Position numbers and translations under genes: made by a program
Shown here: in pieces, positions 54,376-63,255 of the stretch
Layout: each line of letters opens with the position of its first letter
Position numbering within the stretch: the stretch's first letter is position 1
The notes under the pieces: generated by a model
The model's input: the letters and a program-made list of their open reading frames with translations, nothing else
The model's database searches: none
Told to the model about the DNA's origin: nothing
From: Anaerolineales bacterium
Lineage (GTDB): Bacteria > Chloroflexota > Anaerolineae > Anaerolineales > Villigracilaceae
Length of the DNA stretch: 64,000 nucleotides
NCBI GenBank assembly: GCA_026928255.1
Contig: JAIXKJ010000008.1
Span: 155,332-219,331, forward strand
Reading direction: 5' to 3'

Positions 54376-54394
54376 GTCAGAAGCGTTTTCTGAC
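54376..54394 (+). promoter_or_regulatory. Attenuator-like hairpin in the pilin leader
   Basis: GTCAGAA, GCGTT, TTCTGAC form a 7-bp stem followed by AATTTTT, like a weak intrinsic terminator, 26 nt before ATG and just before the SD (AAAGGAG). Confidence 0.4.
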
Positions 54395-54420
54395 AATTTT
54401 TGAGAAAGGAGAAAAATACC

Positions 54421-54576
54421 ATGTTGTTCTCATCCAAGGAAAAAGGCCAAGGTTTGGTCGAATATGCGTTAATCCTCGTTTTGGTTGCTATCGTTGTTAT
54501 TGCGGCTCTCATGATCCTCGGCCCGATCATCGGTAACGTCTTCAGCAAGATTAACTCCAGTCTCGGCACCGTGTAA
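54421..54576 (+). CDS. Flp/Fap-type pilin (orphan)
   Basis: A 51-aa class III (Flp) type IV pilin precursor. The short leader ends with the prepilin site KGQGLVEYALILVLVAIV, where cleavage is expected after the glycine before L-V-E-Y, with the conserved Glu5 and Tyr. One hydrophobic helix and a polar C-terminus follow; the length is typical. AAAGGAG lies 9 nt before ATG. No tad/cpa assembly genes are in the window, so it is an orphan locus; it has its own promoter and terminator, which fits a highly expressed structural protein. Confidence 0.88.
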   Translation: MLFSSKEKGQGLVEYALILVLVAIVVIAALMILGPIIGNVFSKINSSLGTV

Positions 54577-54595
54577 TTTTCGGCTACTAGGCTAC

Positions 54596-54629
54596 AAAAA
54601 AACTCCCGTCGCAAGATGGGAGTTTTTTT
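54596..54629 (+). terminator. Rho-independent terminator with GCAA tetraloop
   Basis: CTCCCGTC, GCAA, GATGGGAG (8 bp including a G-U pair) flanked by A7 and T7 runs, 20 bases after the pilin stop. Confidence 0.93.
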
Positions 54630-54646
54630 GTTAAGAGCAGTGAAAA

Positions 54647-54683
54647 AAGATTCTTCGCTCCCTTTGGTCGCTCAGAATGACAT
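54647..54683. repeat. Half copy of a CATTCTGAGCG-type repeat
   Basis: GATTCTTCGCTCCC ... GCTCAGAATGACA resembles one arm of the hairpin elements at 36424 and 37534 in pattern, though not identical. A further degenerate form is at 58662-58690. Confidence 0.4.
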
Positions 54684-54696
54684 GAAATGGCAAGCG

Positions 54697-57600
54697 TTAT
54701 TGAAGCAGAATTTCTTCCACGCGCCAGGCTTCTTCGCCCATAAGATTTTTTAGCCGCGCGAACAAGTCGGCGCAAATGCGCGTGGTGTCGTTGGGGAAGT
54801 CAATTAGATGTCCCCTGCCGCTTTCAAAGATTTGAAAACTAAATTTGTCGCGCCCGTGATGCGAAATGAGCGTGCCGTAAAGCGTTTTGATGCGGCGCTT
54901 GTCGCGCTCTTTGTCGCCCGTCGGGCGGAGGGTGATGGTGATTTGGCGCGGCGGGTGATTTTTGTCTTTGTCCTCTTTGGCAAGCGGGACGTATAACGAG
55001 GGGATGAAAATTTCGCCGCGCTCTGGCGGCAAGTCCGCGAGGGTTTGCGCTTGGACGCGGTCTGCCAGCGGCGGGGTAATCTCTTCGTTTTTCTTGAACT
55101 TCGGCGCGGGTTTGGCGGCGAGGGCGGCGTCGTCAAACGAAGGCTGCCATTCGTCTTCCCAATCGTCGGGGAAGTTTTCGGGCGGGGGCGGCATGTCGTC
55201 GAAGAAGTCGTCTTTGACGTAGGGGGGCGCTTCTTCGGCGATGACGGGCGCTTGAGAAACAGGATTCGGCGCGGGCGGAGTCGGTTGCGGGCGGCGGGGA
55301 GATTCGGATTCGCCGCGCGGGCGAAGCGGTTTGGGAGTCGAATTCGCTTTGAGGGCGGAGGAATCCGCCGCCGTCGTTACGTCAATTTTGTCGCTGATTG
55401 TGTCCGCCAAAATTTTGGGCGGGACGCCGCCTTGATCCACTTTGCCTTCAACGATGACGATTTGACCGACGGAGACGAGGTCTTTGTATTTTTCCCACGT
55501 TCGCGGGAACAGCACGAGTTCGACCGAGCCTTGAATATCTTCGAGGACGACGAAGCCCATGGCTTTGCCGCTTTTGGCGGCGTAGGGGCGGATGCTGGAA
55601 ACGACGCCCGCCAAGCGGACTTTTTCTTCGTGCGCGGCTTCGCCCAGTTGCCCGCTGTAATAACTGACGATTTGCGAAAGCACGGCTTGATGTTCGTTGA
55701 GCGGGTGGTCGGAGATGTAAAGCCCGATGAGTTCGCGCTCCCAGTTGAGCATGTCGCGTTTGGTTACGTCTTTGACTTCGGGCAGCGAGATGGATTCGAC
55801 GACGCCGCTCGACGCGCCGAAGAGACTCATTTGTCCCGAGTCGGCGGCGCGGAAGTGGGCGGTCGAGACGGCGACGACGCGGTCGAGCGAGGCGAGCAGC
55901 GAGGCGCGGTTGCCGAAAAAGTCTAACGCGCCGACTTTGATTAAGCCTTCCAGCGAGCGCTTGCCGACGGCGCGCAAATCTACGCGGCGGGCGAGGTCGT
56001 CGAGGTCGGCAAATTTTCCGTTGGCGTTGCGTTCGTCAATGAGCGGCTGCACCGCGCCTTCGCCGACGTTTTTGATTGCGCCCAAGCCGAAGCGGATGTT
56101 GGGCTTTGAGTCAATGTCTTCGATGCTAAAATCCCAGGCGGAGGCGTTGATGTCGGGCGGCAAAACTGGCACGCCCATGTTGCGCGCGTCGGCGACGTAG
56201 TAGGCGACTTTTTCGGTTTGGCTGGCAGAGGCGGACATGAGCGCCGTCATGTACTCGGCGGGATAATGCGCTTTAAGGTAGGCGGTTTGCACGGCGATAA
56301 CGCCGTAGTCGGCGGCGTGGCTTTTGTTAAAACCGTAGCGCGCGAACTCTTCCCATTCGGCGTAGATGGCTTCGGCAGTTTCTTTTGCCATGCCTTTTTC
56401 CGTCGCGCCTTTGACAAATTTTTGCTTGTGTTTTTCGATGTCTTCTTTTTTCTTTTTCGAGATGGCTTTTCGCAACTCGTCCGATTCGGAGGGCGTGTAC
56501 CCCGCCAGTTCGACGGCGGCGCGCATCAATTGTTCTTGATAGACGGGAATGCCGAAGGTGTCTTTGAAAATCGGCTCCATAGCCGGGTGCAAATATTTGG
56601 CTTGCGCTTTGCCGTGCATACGCGCGATGTAGTCGGGGATGAACGCCATCGGGCCGGGGCGATAGAGCGCGACCATCGCAATAATGTTGTCGAGATTCTG
56701 CGGCTTCATCTGGACGAGCCAGCGCGTCATGCCGCCGCCTTCCACTTGGAAGACTCCAGCCGTTTGCCCAGCGCCCATCAACTCGAACGATTGGGGGTCG
56801 TCCACAGGGATGTTGGATAGGTCAAATTTTATGCCGTGCCGTTTTTCAATCAAATCGCAGGCGCGCGCCATGACGGTTAACGTGATGAGGCCGAGAAAGT
56901 CAACCTTCAACATGCCGAGCGAATCGAGAATGCCCATCTCAAATTGCGTTACGGATTTAATCGGCGTGTCGTCCGAGTTGGAGGTTGGGCGGTGCAGCGG
57001 CAGGTATTCGGTGATCGGTTTGTCCGAGATGACCACGCCCGCCGCGTGCGTCCCCGCGTTGCGAACCGTGCCTTCCATGCGTTCGGCGAAGTCAATCATC
57101 TCGCGCAGTTTGGGATTGGAGTCGTAAATCTGCTTAAATTCTTTGACGTTTTTCGCTTCGGCGACGGTCGTTCCGCCCGCCGCAAAGGGGACGAGTTTGG
57201 CGACTCGATCCACGTCGGGCAGCGGAATGTTCATCACCCGCCCCACGTCGCGGAGGGCGGCTTTTGTTCCCATTGTGCCGAAGGTGATAATCTGCGCGAC
57301 TTTGTCGTCGCCGTATTTGTTGGCGCAGTATTGCAGCATTTCGGCGCGGCGGTCGTCGCGGAAGTCGAGGTCAATATCGGGCATGGAGACGCGGCCCGGG
57401 TTGAGGAAGCGCTCGAAGATGAGCGCGTGTTCGAGCGGGTCAACCATCGTGATTTCAAGCGTGTAGGCCACAATCGAGCCAGCCGCCGAGCCGCGCGCGT
57501 TGTACCAAATTCCGTTTTGGCGGGCGAAGTTGCACAAATCCCAAACGATGAGGAAGTAGGCGTCGAAGCCCATGTTGTTGATGACGCCCAACTCGTAGTT

Positions 57601-58566
57601 CAAGCGTTCGCGGACTTGAGCGCTGTCGCAACGGTCGCCGTAGCGTTTTTCCGCGCCCGCTTCGCACAGCAGACGCAGGTAGGATTCCGCCGTGTGGCCG
57701 GTCGGGACGGGGAACTCCGGCAGGTGATAGCCTTTGAAGTCCAAGTCCACGTTGCAGCGTTCGGCGATGAGCAGCGTGTTTGAAATCGCTTGGGGGACTT
57801 CGGCGAAGATGCGGCTCATCTCTTGCGGCGAGCGCAGGTAATAGGAATCGTCGCTCATCCGCATTCGCTCAGGGTCGTCGAGCATCGAGTTGGTTTGAAT
57901 CGCCAATAAAATATCTTGCAACTTCGCGTCGTCTTGGTTGATGTAATGCACGTCGTTGGTGGCGACGTAACGCGCCGAATAACGCGAACCGAGTTCGAGC
58001 AGTTTTTTGTTAAGTTCGAGAATTTCGGGGATGTCGTGCTGTTGCAGTTCGACGAAGAAACGGTCGGGACCGAAGACTTCGTAGTACCAATCCCATTTGC
58101 GAAGCGCTTCTTCGGGATTTTCGTTCAGCAGCGCGCGCGGAATTTCGGCGGACATGCAGCCCGACGTGCAAATCAGCCCTTCGGAGTGCGCCGCCAAAAA
58201 ATCATGGTCAATGCGCGGATAGTAGTAGAAACCGTCGAGTTGCGCGGCAGAGGCGATTTTCAACAAGTTGCGGTAGCCCGCGTCGTTTTCCGCCAGCAAA
58301 AGCAGATGAAAAGAAGAACGGTCTAATTTGCCGTCTTTGTCTTTCATGCCGCGCGCCGCCATGTACGCCTCTAAACCGATAATCGGCTTCACGCCTTCGG
58401 CTTTGGCGGTTTTGTAAAAATCAATCACGCCGAACATTGTGCCGTGATCGGTAATGGCGACCGAATCCATGTTCATCTCTTTGACGCGCTTAATCAACTT
58501 CTTGATGTTTGAGAAGCCGTCGAGCATGGAATATTCGGTGTGAACGTGGAGGTGGGCGAAAGTCAT
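54697..58566 (-). CDS. dnaE: DNA polymerase III subunit alpha
   Basis: Main replicative polymerase, 1289 aa. The PHP domain begins MTFAHLHVHTEYSMLDG with ITDHGTMFG; the catalytic aspartates are in MPDIDLDFRDDRR (about residue 395). HhH (about residues 860-890) and OB-fold (RLAGVVSSIRPYAAKSGKAM) parts follow. Odd: about 110 residues of Pro/Asp/Glu-rich linker (55045-55380) separate the OB fold from the C-terminal domain with EIFIPSLYVPL. No intein. A TATAAT (58596-58591) lies 24 nt upstream. DnaE1-type rather than PolC or DnaE2 by length and order. Confidence 0.96.
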   Translation of the reverse strand: MTFAHLHVHTEYSMLDGFSNIKKLIKRVKEMNMDSVAITDHGTMFGVIDFYKTAKAEGVKPIIGLEAYMAARGMKDKDGKLDRSSFHLLLLAENDAGYRNLLKIASAAQLDGFYYYPRIDHDFLAAHSEGLICTSGCMSAEIPRALLNENPEEALRKWDWYYEVFGPDRFFVELQQHDIPEILELNKKLLELGSRYSARYVATNDVHYINQDDAKLQDILLAIQTNSMLDDPERMRMSDDSYYLRSPQEMSRIFAEVPQAISNTLLIAERCNVDLDFKGYHLPEFPVPTGHTAESYLRLLCEAGAEKRYGDRCDSAQVRERLNYELGVINNMGFDAYFLIVWDLCNFARQNGIWYNARGSAAGSIVAYTLEITMVDPLEHALIFERFLNPGRVSMPDIDLDFRDDRRAEMLQYCANKYGDDKVAQIITFGTMGTKAALRDVGRVMNIPLPDVDRVAKLVPFAAGGTTVAEAKNVKEFKQIYDSNPKLREMIDFAERMEGTVRNAGTHAAGVVISDKPITEYLPLHRPTSNSDDTPIKSVTQFEMGILDSLGMLKVDFLGLITLTVMARACDLIEKRHGIKFDLSNIPVDDPQSFELMGAGQTAGVFQVEGGGMTRWLVQMKPQNLDNIIAMVALYRPGPMAFIPDYIARMHGKAQAKYLHPAMEPIFKDTFGIPVYQEQLMRAAVELAGYTPSESDELRKAISKKKKEDIEKHKQKFVKGATEKGMAKETAEAIYAEWEEFARYGFNKSHAADYGVIAVQTAYLKAHYPAEYMTALMSASASQTEKVAYYVADARNMGVPVLPPDINASAWDFSIEDIDSKPNIRFGLGAIKNVGEGAVQPLIDERNANGKFADLDDLARRVDLRAVGKRSLEGLIKVGALDFFGNRASLLASLDRVVAVSTAHFRAADSGQMSLFGASSGVVESISLPEVKDVTKRDMLNWERELIGLYISDHPLNEHQAVLSQIVSYYSGQLGEAAHEEKVRLAGVVSSIRPYAAKSGKAMGFVVLEDIQGSVELVLFPRTWEKYKDLVSVGQIVIVEGKVDQGGVPPKILADTISDKIDVTTAADSSALKANSTPKPLRPRGESESPRRPQPTPPAPNPVSQAPVIAEEAPPYVKDDFFDDMPPPPENFPDDWEDEWQPSFDDAALAAKPAPKFKKNEEITPPLADRVQAQTLADLPPERGEIFIPSLYVPLAKEDKDKNHPPRQITITLRPTGDKERDKRRIKTLYGTLISHHGRDKFSFQIFESGRGHLIDFPNDTTRICADLFARLKNLMGEEAWRVEEILLQ

Positions 58567-58632
58567 GGCGGTTAAAAGGGGAACAAGCGCATTATAGCGC
58601 CTGCGCCCGATAAACAGATTAAGATTTAGAAA

Positions 58633-58643
58633 GCGTCTGAAAA
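58633..58643. repeat. Third copy of the GCGTCTGAAAA 11-mer
   Basis: Identical to 2580-2590 and, inverted, to 2651-2661. It lies between dnaE and the WD40 gene, upstream of the dnaE promoter. Confidence 0.6.
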
Positions 58644-58689
58644 GTCAACGCAACGGGAAATGAGATTTTTCGCTCCCTTAAAGGCTCGC

Positions 58690-60474
58690 TTACGGCGCGA
58701 CGCGAAAATAAATAAACGGCGGCGACGTTCGGAAGTATAGTTTTTCAATGCTCAACTCGATTCGATCCTTCGTCGCTTCCGCGAAGGTTAAAGAAACGGA
58801 AAATGTGCCGTCGTCATTAAGCGTTTGAGAGCGCTTCGTTATCGCAGAGTTGGAAAGTTCCGCGCCGACAAAAAACGCATCTTGCGAGAAAGTAAATATT
58901 AATTCACGGTCGTTCGGTTTGCGAACGTCGAGCAAATAGATGCGCCATCCGTAAACAATTGGGGAAATTTCCCATTCCGCCTTTTTCGTTCCCCCAACCT
59001 TCAACGCGGACAGGTCAAAGCCAAACGACGGAGGATTTTTAGAAAAATCCTGAACGAGAATCAGTTCTTCGCCGTTTGAAGAAGCAACGATAAAATTAAA
59101 CTCCGCGCCTTTTGCCAAATTTTCCGTTTGATAAACGCGCCGTATTTTAGAATCCATATCGGGCGGCGTAACGTCGGTTAATTCATATTCTTTTGATTCG
59201 TCTGTTGCGAAAGCGCGCAACGTCCAATCATTGGCTAGGGCAAGGTCGGGCGAATCAAAATTCAGCGAGACGGTAATCAGCGTTTTATCTTTGACGGTTT
59301 GAACGTTTTCTAATGTAAAGTTCAATCCCGTATTGTCCGCGCTTTCGTTCATAACCCACCCGCGAAAAGCGAGCGTTTCTTTTTTCAATGAAATGTCCCA
59401 AACGCGAATGATCGGCGTTGGAGCGTAATTCAAATATTGATTTTCAAGCGTGATTAGCGTATTCGCGTTCGCCCATTCGAGTTCGCGGTAATTAATTCCT
59501 TCGTGAAATCCAAAAGCGGATTTCAACTCGCCGTTGGACGCATCCCAAATGCGAATCGCGCTGGCGGCGGACGCCAATTCCTTCCCGTCGGGCGACCACC
59601 CCAGCGAGCCGATCCACCCGTGATGCGCTTGAATTTTGCCTTCGCAAGCGTTATTGCGCGAATTCCAAATGCAAATCGCGCCGCCGTAATGCCCCGACGC
59701 GATTTTTCCGCCGTCGGGCGACCACCGAATTTCAGAAGCCGTCAGCATTTGAGGATCCCAAAGCCGCACCCATTGATTTCTGCTCAAATTCCAGCGGCGG
59801 ATGCTGTCGTTCGCATCGTCCACAGCGGCGATGCGTTTTCCGTCTGGCGACCAAGAAACGCCGAACGAAGAAACGTCGAAACCGTTTAAGCGATTCACAA
59901 TGTCGCCGGTCGCAACGTCCGCGACGGACAACCCGCCCGCGTCGGGGAAGGCGATCTTTTTCCCGCCGAGCGACCACGCCAGCGCGTTTTCTCCTTTGTA
60001 CGCTTTCGCATCATAAGCGTAAACCGTTTTCCACGAAGACGTGTCCAAGATGAAGACATGGATTTTTGCGTCGTCTTTCGGTTGAGAAAAACCGCTTAAC
60101 GCGAGTTGGTCGCCCTGCGGAGAGAACGCGATTTGCGCGTCTCTGAGCGAGAGCGGCTGGCTGTGTAAAATATTAAGCGTTTGCAAATCGTACACAATCA
60201 AATCCGTAGATGTGGCGACAGCAATTTGCTTTCCGTCTGACGTTGCGTCAAACGAATAGATGAATCCTGACAGGTCTATAAATTGCGAAAAATCGTCAGG
60301 GAGTCTTTCGCTCGGCGGCGGATAATCTCCGAAATTTACGGAAAATTTCGTCGGCGTTGGAAACGAAGCGGAAAAATAGTAAACGCCGACGATTACGCCA
60401 ACGATGATTAGCAAAAGAAAAAAAGCTTTTAGAGTGGTCGAATTCGGTTTCAAGGCGCTCTCCTTTTTTTGCAT
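58690..60474 (-). CDS. Membrane-anchored WD40-repeat protein
   Basis: A 594-aa protein with one N-terminal TM (about 17-38) and an extracytoplasmic body. Residues about 70-370 hold seven WD40-like blades with W-S-P-D-G motifs (GVSWSPDGKRIAAVDD; SEIRWSPDGGKIASG; GSLGWSPDGKELASAAS). The last 220 residues are a beta-rich C-terminal domain of unknown type. It may be a protein-binding scaffold in the envelope. ATG 60474 is used; TTG 60453 has a better SD (AAAGGAG) and is a real alternative. Confidence 0.86.
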   Translation of the reverse strand: MQKKESALKPNSTTLKAFFLLLIIVGVIVGVYYFSASFPTPTKFSVNFGDYPPPSERLPDDFSQFIDLSGFIYSFDATSDGKQIAVATSTDLIVYDLQTLNILHSQPLSLRDAQIAFSPQGDQLALSGFSQPKDDAKIHVFILDTSSWKTVYAYDAKAYKGENALAWSLGGKKIAFPDAGGLSVADVATGDIVNRLNGFDVSSFGVSWSPDGKRIAAVDDANDSIRRWNLSRNQWVRLWDPQMLTASEIRWSPDGGKIASGHYGGAICIWNSRNNACEGKIQAHHGWIGSLGWSPDGKELASAASAIRIWDASNGELKSAFGFHEGINYRELEWANANTLITLENQYLNYAPTPIIRVWDISLKKETLAFRGWVMNESADNTGLNFTLENVQTVKDKTLITVSLNFDSPDLALANDWTLRAFATDESKEYELTDVTPPDMDSKIRRVYQTENLAKGAEFNFIVASSNGEELILVQDFSKNPPSFGFDLSALKVGGTKKAEWEISPIVYGWRIYLLDVRKPNDRELIFTFSQDAFFVGAELSNSAITKRSQTLNDDGTFSVSLTFAEATKDRIELSIEKLYFRTSPPFIYFRVAP

Positions 60475-60560
60475 AATACACGACGAAGATTAATTTCCTC
60501 CGCCGTTTCTCCTACGATTCCCCGACAATCAAGCGCTGATTCACAAGTCTATGCGAAAAA

Positions 60561-60596
60561 GACTTCCGAGTTCTTGTAAAACTCGGAAGTCTCGAT
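60561..60596 (-). terminator. Terminator of the coiled-coil gene operon
   Basis: GACTTCCGAGTT and AACTCGGAAGTC form a 12-bp stem with loop CTTGTAA, directly after the coiled-coil gene on the minus strand, followed by TTTTT. Confidence 0.88.
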
Positions 60597-61372
60597 TACA
60601 TGCCTGGAACGTATTTCTTTTCCCACTCCGCAATGGCGGCGCGGATGGCCGACTTAATTTCTTCATCGGGGACGGCGTCAATCGTCTCAAACGTCCGCGC
60701 GCCGACTTGCACTTCCAAGCCGCCTTGCGCGGAATCGTTCAGGCGAATGTCTTGTTCTTCCAGCGCTGTTCCGCGCAGGCGCGTTTGCAAGACCGCGTCA
60801 ATTTGCTTGACCATGCTCAACAATTTGAATTCGGTTTCGGCGTCCGTTTTGGGTTTGGCGCGGAAGGAAATCGTCGCAGGAATCGGCTCGACGGGCGCGG
60901 CGACTCGCGGCATGGAAATCGGCTCGGAGAGCGGCGAAGTTATCGGTTGCGGAGTCGGCTTGGGGGCGGATTTGAGCGGCGCGTCGTCCAGAAAGACGCG
61001 GAAGAGGTTGAGCAATTCCAACAGTCGCTGCTTTTTTTCGGAGGAAAGCGGCGCGGTCAAAAGTTGATTGTCCATTTCGACTCGCGTTTGAAAATCGCCG
61101 CCGACTTTGATTCGCAGCAACGAAGGCTCGTCGAGGGGCGTTTGCGTCCGCGCCGCTTCGCGGGCTTCGTCGAGGCGTTTTTGCATTTCGGCAATGCGCC
61201 GATCCGCGTCGAGGCGCGCGTTCTCGACGCGCTGTTCGACGTTTTCCATTTTGCGGCGCGCGTCCACGCTGACGTTGAAATAGCCGAGCAATGCGCCGAC
61301 GAGCAGAAGCAGAAATCCGCCGCCCCACACGGCGTAAGCGGGCAGAGTCATCGTAACAAAATTGACTTGCAT
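60596..61372 (-). CDS. Single-pass membrane protein with coiled coil
   Basis: A 258-aa protein not recognised by family. One TM (about 15-33) is followed by a heptad-rich coiled coil (about 38-75; RRKMENVEQRVENARLDADR), a middle part with KQRLLELLNLFRVFL, a Pro-rich linker (about 135-165) and a C-terminal acidic helix-strand segment ending AEWEKKYVPGM. It begins 2 bases after fpg and shares that operon. Function unknown; topology suggests a cytosolic scaffold. Confidence 0.75.
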   Translation of the reverse strand: MQVNFVTMTLPAYAVWGGGFLLLLVGALLGYFNVSVDARRKMENVEQRVENARLDADRRIAEMQKRLDEAREAARTQTPLDEPSLLRIKVGGDFQTRVEMDNQLLTAPLSSEKKQRLLELLNLFRVFLDDAPLKSAPKPTPQPITSPLSEPISMPRVAAPVEPIPATISFRAKPKTDAETEFKLLSMVKQIDAVLQTRLRGTALEEQDIRLNDSAQGGLEVQVGARTFETIDAVPDEEIKSAIRAAIAEWEKKYVPGM

Positions 61373-61374
61373 AA

Positions 61375-62199
61375 CTACTTCCTTTCAAGCGGTTGACAGG
61401 TCGGGCAGAAGTGCGCGCCGCGTTGCGCGACGCGGATTTTTTGAATCAGGTCGCCGCAGCGCGGGCATGGCTTTCCTTCGCGCCCGTACACGCGGAAATA
61501 TTTTTGATGTTCGCCGCCGCGATACATCCAATCTATGCTCGACCCGCTGTTGCGGATTCCGCCGATTAAGACGGTTTGAACGGCGCGATGCAACGCCGCC
61601 GCCTCTTTGCGCGTTACCGAATTTGACAAACGCAACGGGTGCAACTTGGCGATGTGCAGCGCTTCGTCGGCGTAGATGTTGCCGACGCCCGCCAAAAAAT
61701 GTTGGTCGAGCAGCAGCGGTTTGAGCGCGCGTTTTTTCTTTTGCAAATTCTCGTACAACCATTGCGGCGTGAAATCCGCGCCGAGCGGTTCGGGACCCAA
61801 CTTGCCGAGAATTTTTTCGGGTTGGTCGGTCAGCCAAACGCGCCCAAATTTTCTCACGTCGTTGAAGGCGAGGAAGCTTTCTTCGCCGCGTTTTCCGCGC
61901 AAGGTCAGCAAGAGGCGGTCGTGTTTCTCGGCGATAATTTTACCTTTTTTCACGTTCAAATCGCCGCTCATTCGCAAATGGACAAGGAGATTGCAACGAT
62001 GATCGAGTCGGATGACGACATATTTCGCCCGCCGCGAAACGCCGAGAACGCGCCGCCCGTTAATTTGTTCTTGGAATTTTTTCGGCGCGGGCATGGCAAT
62101 CGTCCGCGCCCAACGGATGTCGGCGGAGACAATCGTCCGCCCGACGAGATGCGGCTCGATTCTGCGGGCGACGGTTTCAACTTCGGGAAGTTCGGGCAT
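61375..62199 (-). CDS. mutM: Formamidopyrimidine-DNA glycosylase
   Basis: Base-excision enzyme for 8-oxoguanine and formamidopyrimidines. 274 aa with the N-terminal MPELPEVETV (catalytic Pro after Met removal, and Glu), the helix-two-turn-helix region LDQHFLAGVGNIYADEALH, and the C-terminal zinc finger CPRCGD ... CPTCQ with all four cysteines. Downstream of a heptamer array that separates it from prs. Confidence 0.97.
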   Translation of the reverse strand: MPELPEVETVARRIEPHLVGRTIVSADIRWARTIAMPAPKKFQEQINGRRVLGVSRRAKYVVIRLDHRCNLLVHLRMSGDLNVKKGKIIAEKHDRLLLTLRGKRGEESFLAFNDVRKFGRVWLTDQPEKILGKLGPEPLGADFTPQWLYENLQKKKRALKPLLLDQHFLAGVGNIYADEALHIAKLHPLRLSNSVTRKEAAALHRAVQTVLIGGIRNSGSSIDWMYRGGEHQKYFRVYGREGKPCPRCGDLIQKIRVAQRGAHFCPTCQPLERK

Positions 62200-62218
62200 G
62201 GGGTTGGCTGCAAGTTTT

Positions 62219-62260
62219 AGGTTGAAGGTTAAAGGTTGAAGGTTTAAGGTTGCAGGTTGC
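62219..62260. repeat. Six 7-bp tandem repeats between prs and fpg
   Basis: AGGTTGA/AGGTTTA/AGGTTGC heptamers, the same family as the coding array at 17159-17263. Between the stop of prs and the start of fpg, so it may influence translation spacing. Confidence 0.85.
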
Positions 62261-62263
62261 GGA

Positions 62264-63250
62264 TTACTCGTTAAACATCTCGCCGACGGAACGCCCTTCG
62301 TGGGCGCGGCAGATGACTTCGCCGAGCAGCGGCGCGACGGAGAGGACGGTAATTTTGTCTTTCAACAATTCCATTTTCTCCGCCGAAAGCGGAACGCTGT
62401 CGGTGGTGATGATTCGTTTGATGGGCAAATTGGCGAGTCGTTCGGCGCCCTTTGCCGAAAGTACGGGGTGAAAGAACGCCAAGTAAACGTCTCTTGCGCC
62501 GTGTTGTTTGACGACGTTCACCGCCTGCGAGATGGAGCCGCCCGTGTCCACTTCGTCGTCCACGATGATGACGTCGCGGTCTTTCACGTCGCCGATGAGA
62601 GTCAGCGCTTCGGCGTTGGCGTCGTTGCCTTGTCGCCGCTTTTCGATGAAGGCGATGGGCATATCCATGCTGGCGGCGTAGTTGCGCCCTTTTTTTGCGA
62701 AGCCCAAATCGGCAGAGACGACGACGGGGTTTTCCATTTCGCTTCGCAGCGTTCCGTTGATGTGTTTTACCAGCATGTGCGAGGCGGTCAGCACGTCGCC
62801 AGGGATGGAGAAGAAACCTTGAATTTGTCCGGCGTGCGGGTCGAGAGTCATGTAGCGGTCGGCGCCTGCGGCTTCGATCATATCCGCCACGAGGCGCGCC
62901 GTTATCGGCACGCGCGGCTGATCTTTTTTATCGGAGCGCCCGTAGCAAAGGTACGGCACGACCGCCGTGATGCGCGCCGCCGAATCTAATTTGAGGGTTT
63001 GGATCATAATCAGCAGTTCCATCAAATTGCGATGAACGGGCGAGGAGGTGGTTTGGATGACGTACACGTCTTGTCCGCGCGCGCTGCCGTTGAGTTTGAT
63101 AAACAGGTTTTCGTTGGGAAATTCGATCACTTCGCGTTCGCTCAAAGGCAGGCTGAGGTAGTCCGCAATTTTTTGAGAAAGTTCGGGCGAACCCGTTCCC
63201 GCAAATAATTTAATTCCGCCGTACACTTTCAAATCGTGATGAATAGACAT
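62264..63250 (-). CDS. prs: Ribose-phosphate pyrophosphokinase
   Basis: Makes PRPP from ribose-5-phosphate and ATP. 328 aa from ATG 63250 (AAGGAG upstream); a longer frame to 63283 is not needed. Landmarks: KLFAGTGSPELSQKIADYL, GQDVYVIQTTSSPVHRNLMEL, DPHAGQIQGFF and the PRPP-binding DRDVIIVDDEVDTGGSI. Class I type. It follows the acetyltransferase gene by 5 bases. Confidence 0.96.
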   Translation of the reverse strand: MSIHHDLKVYGGIKLFAGTGSPELSQKIADYLSLPLSEREVIEFPNENLFIKLNGSARGQDVYVIQTTSSPVHRNLMELLIMIQTLKLDSAARITAVVPYLCYGRSDKKDQPRVPITARLVADMIEAAGADRYMTLDPHAGQIQGFFSIPGDVLTASHMLVKHINGTLRSEMENPVVVSADLGFAKKGRNYAASMDMPIAFIEKRRQGNDANAEALTLIGDVKDRDVIIVDDEVDTGGSISQAVNVVKQHGARDVYLAFFHPVLSAKGAERLANLPIKRIITTDSVPLSAEKMELLKDKITVLSVAPLLGEVICRAHEGRSVGEMFNE

Positions 63251-63255
63251 GAAGT

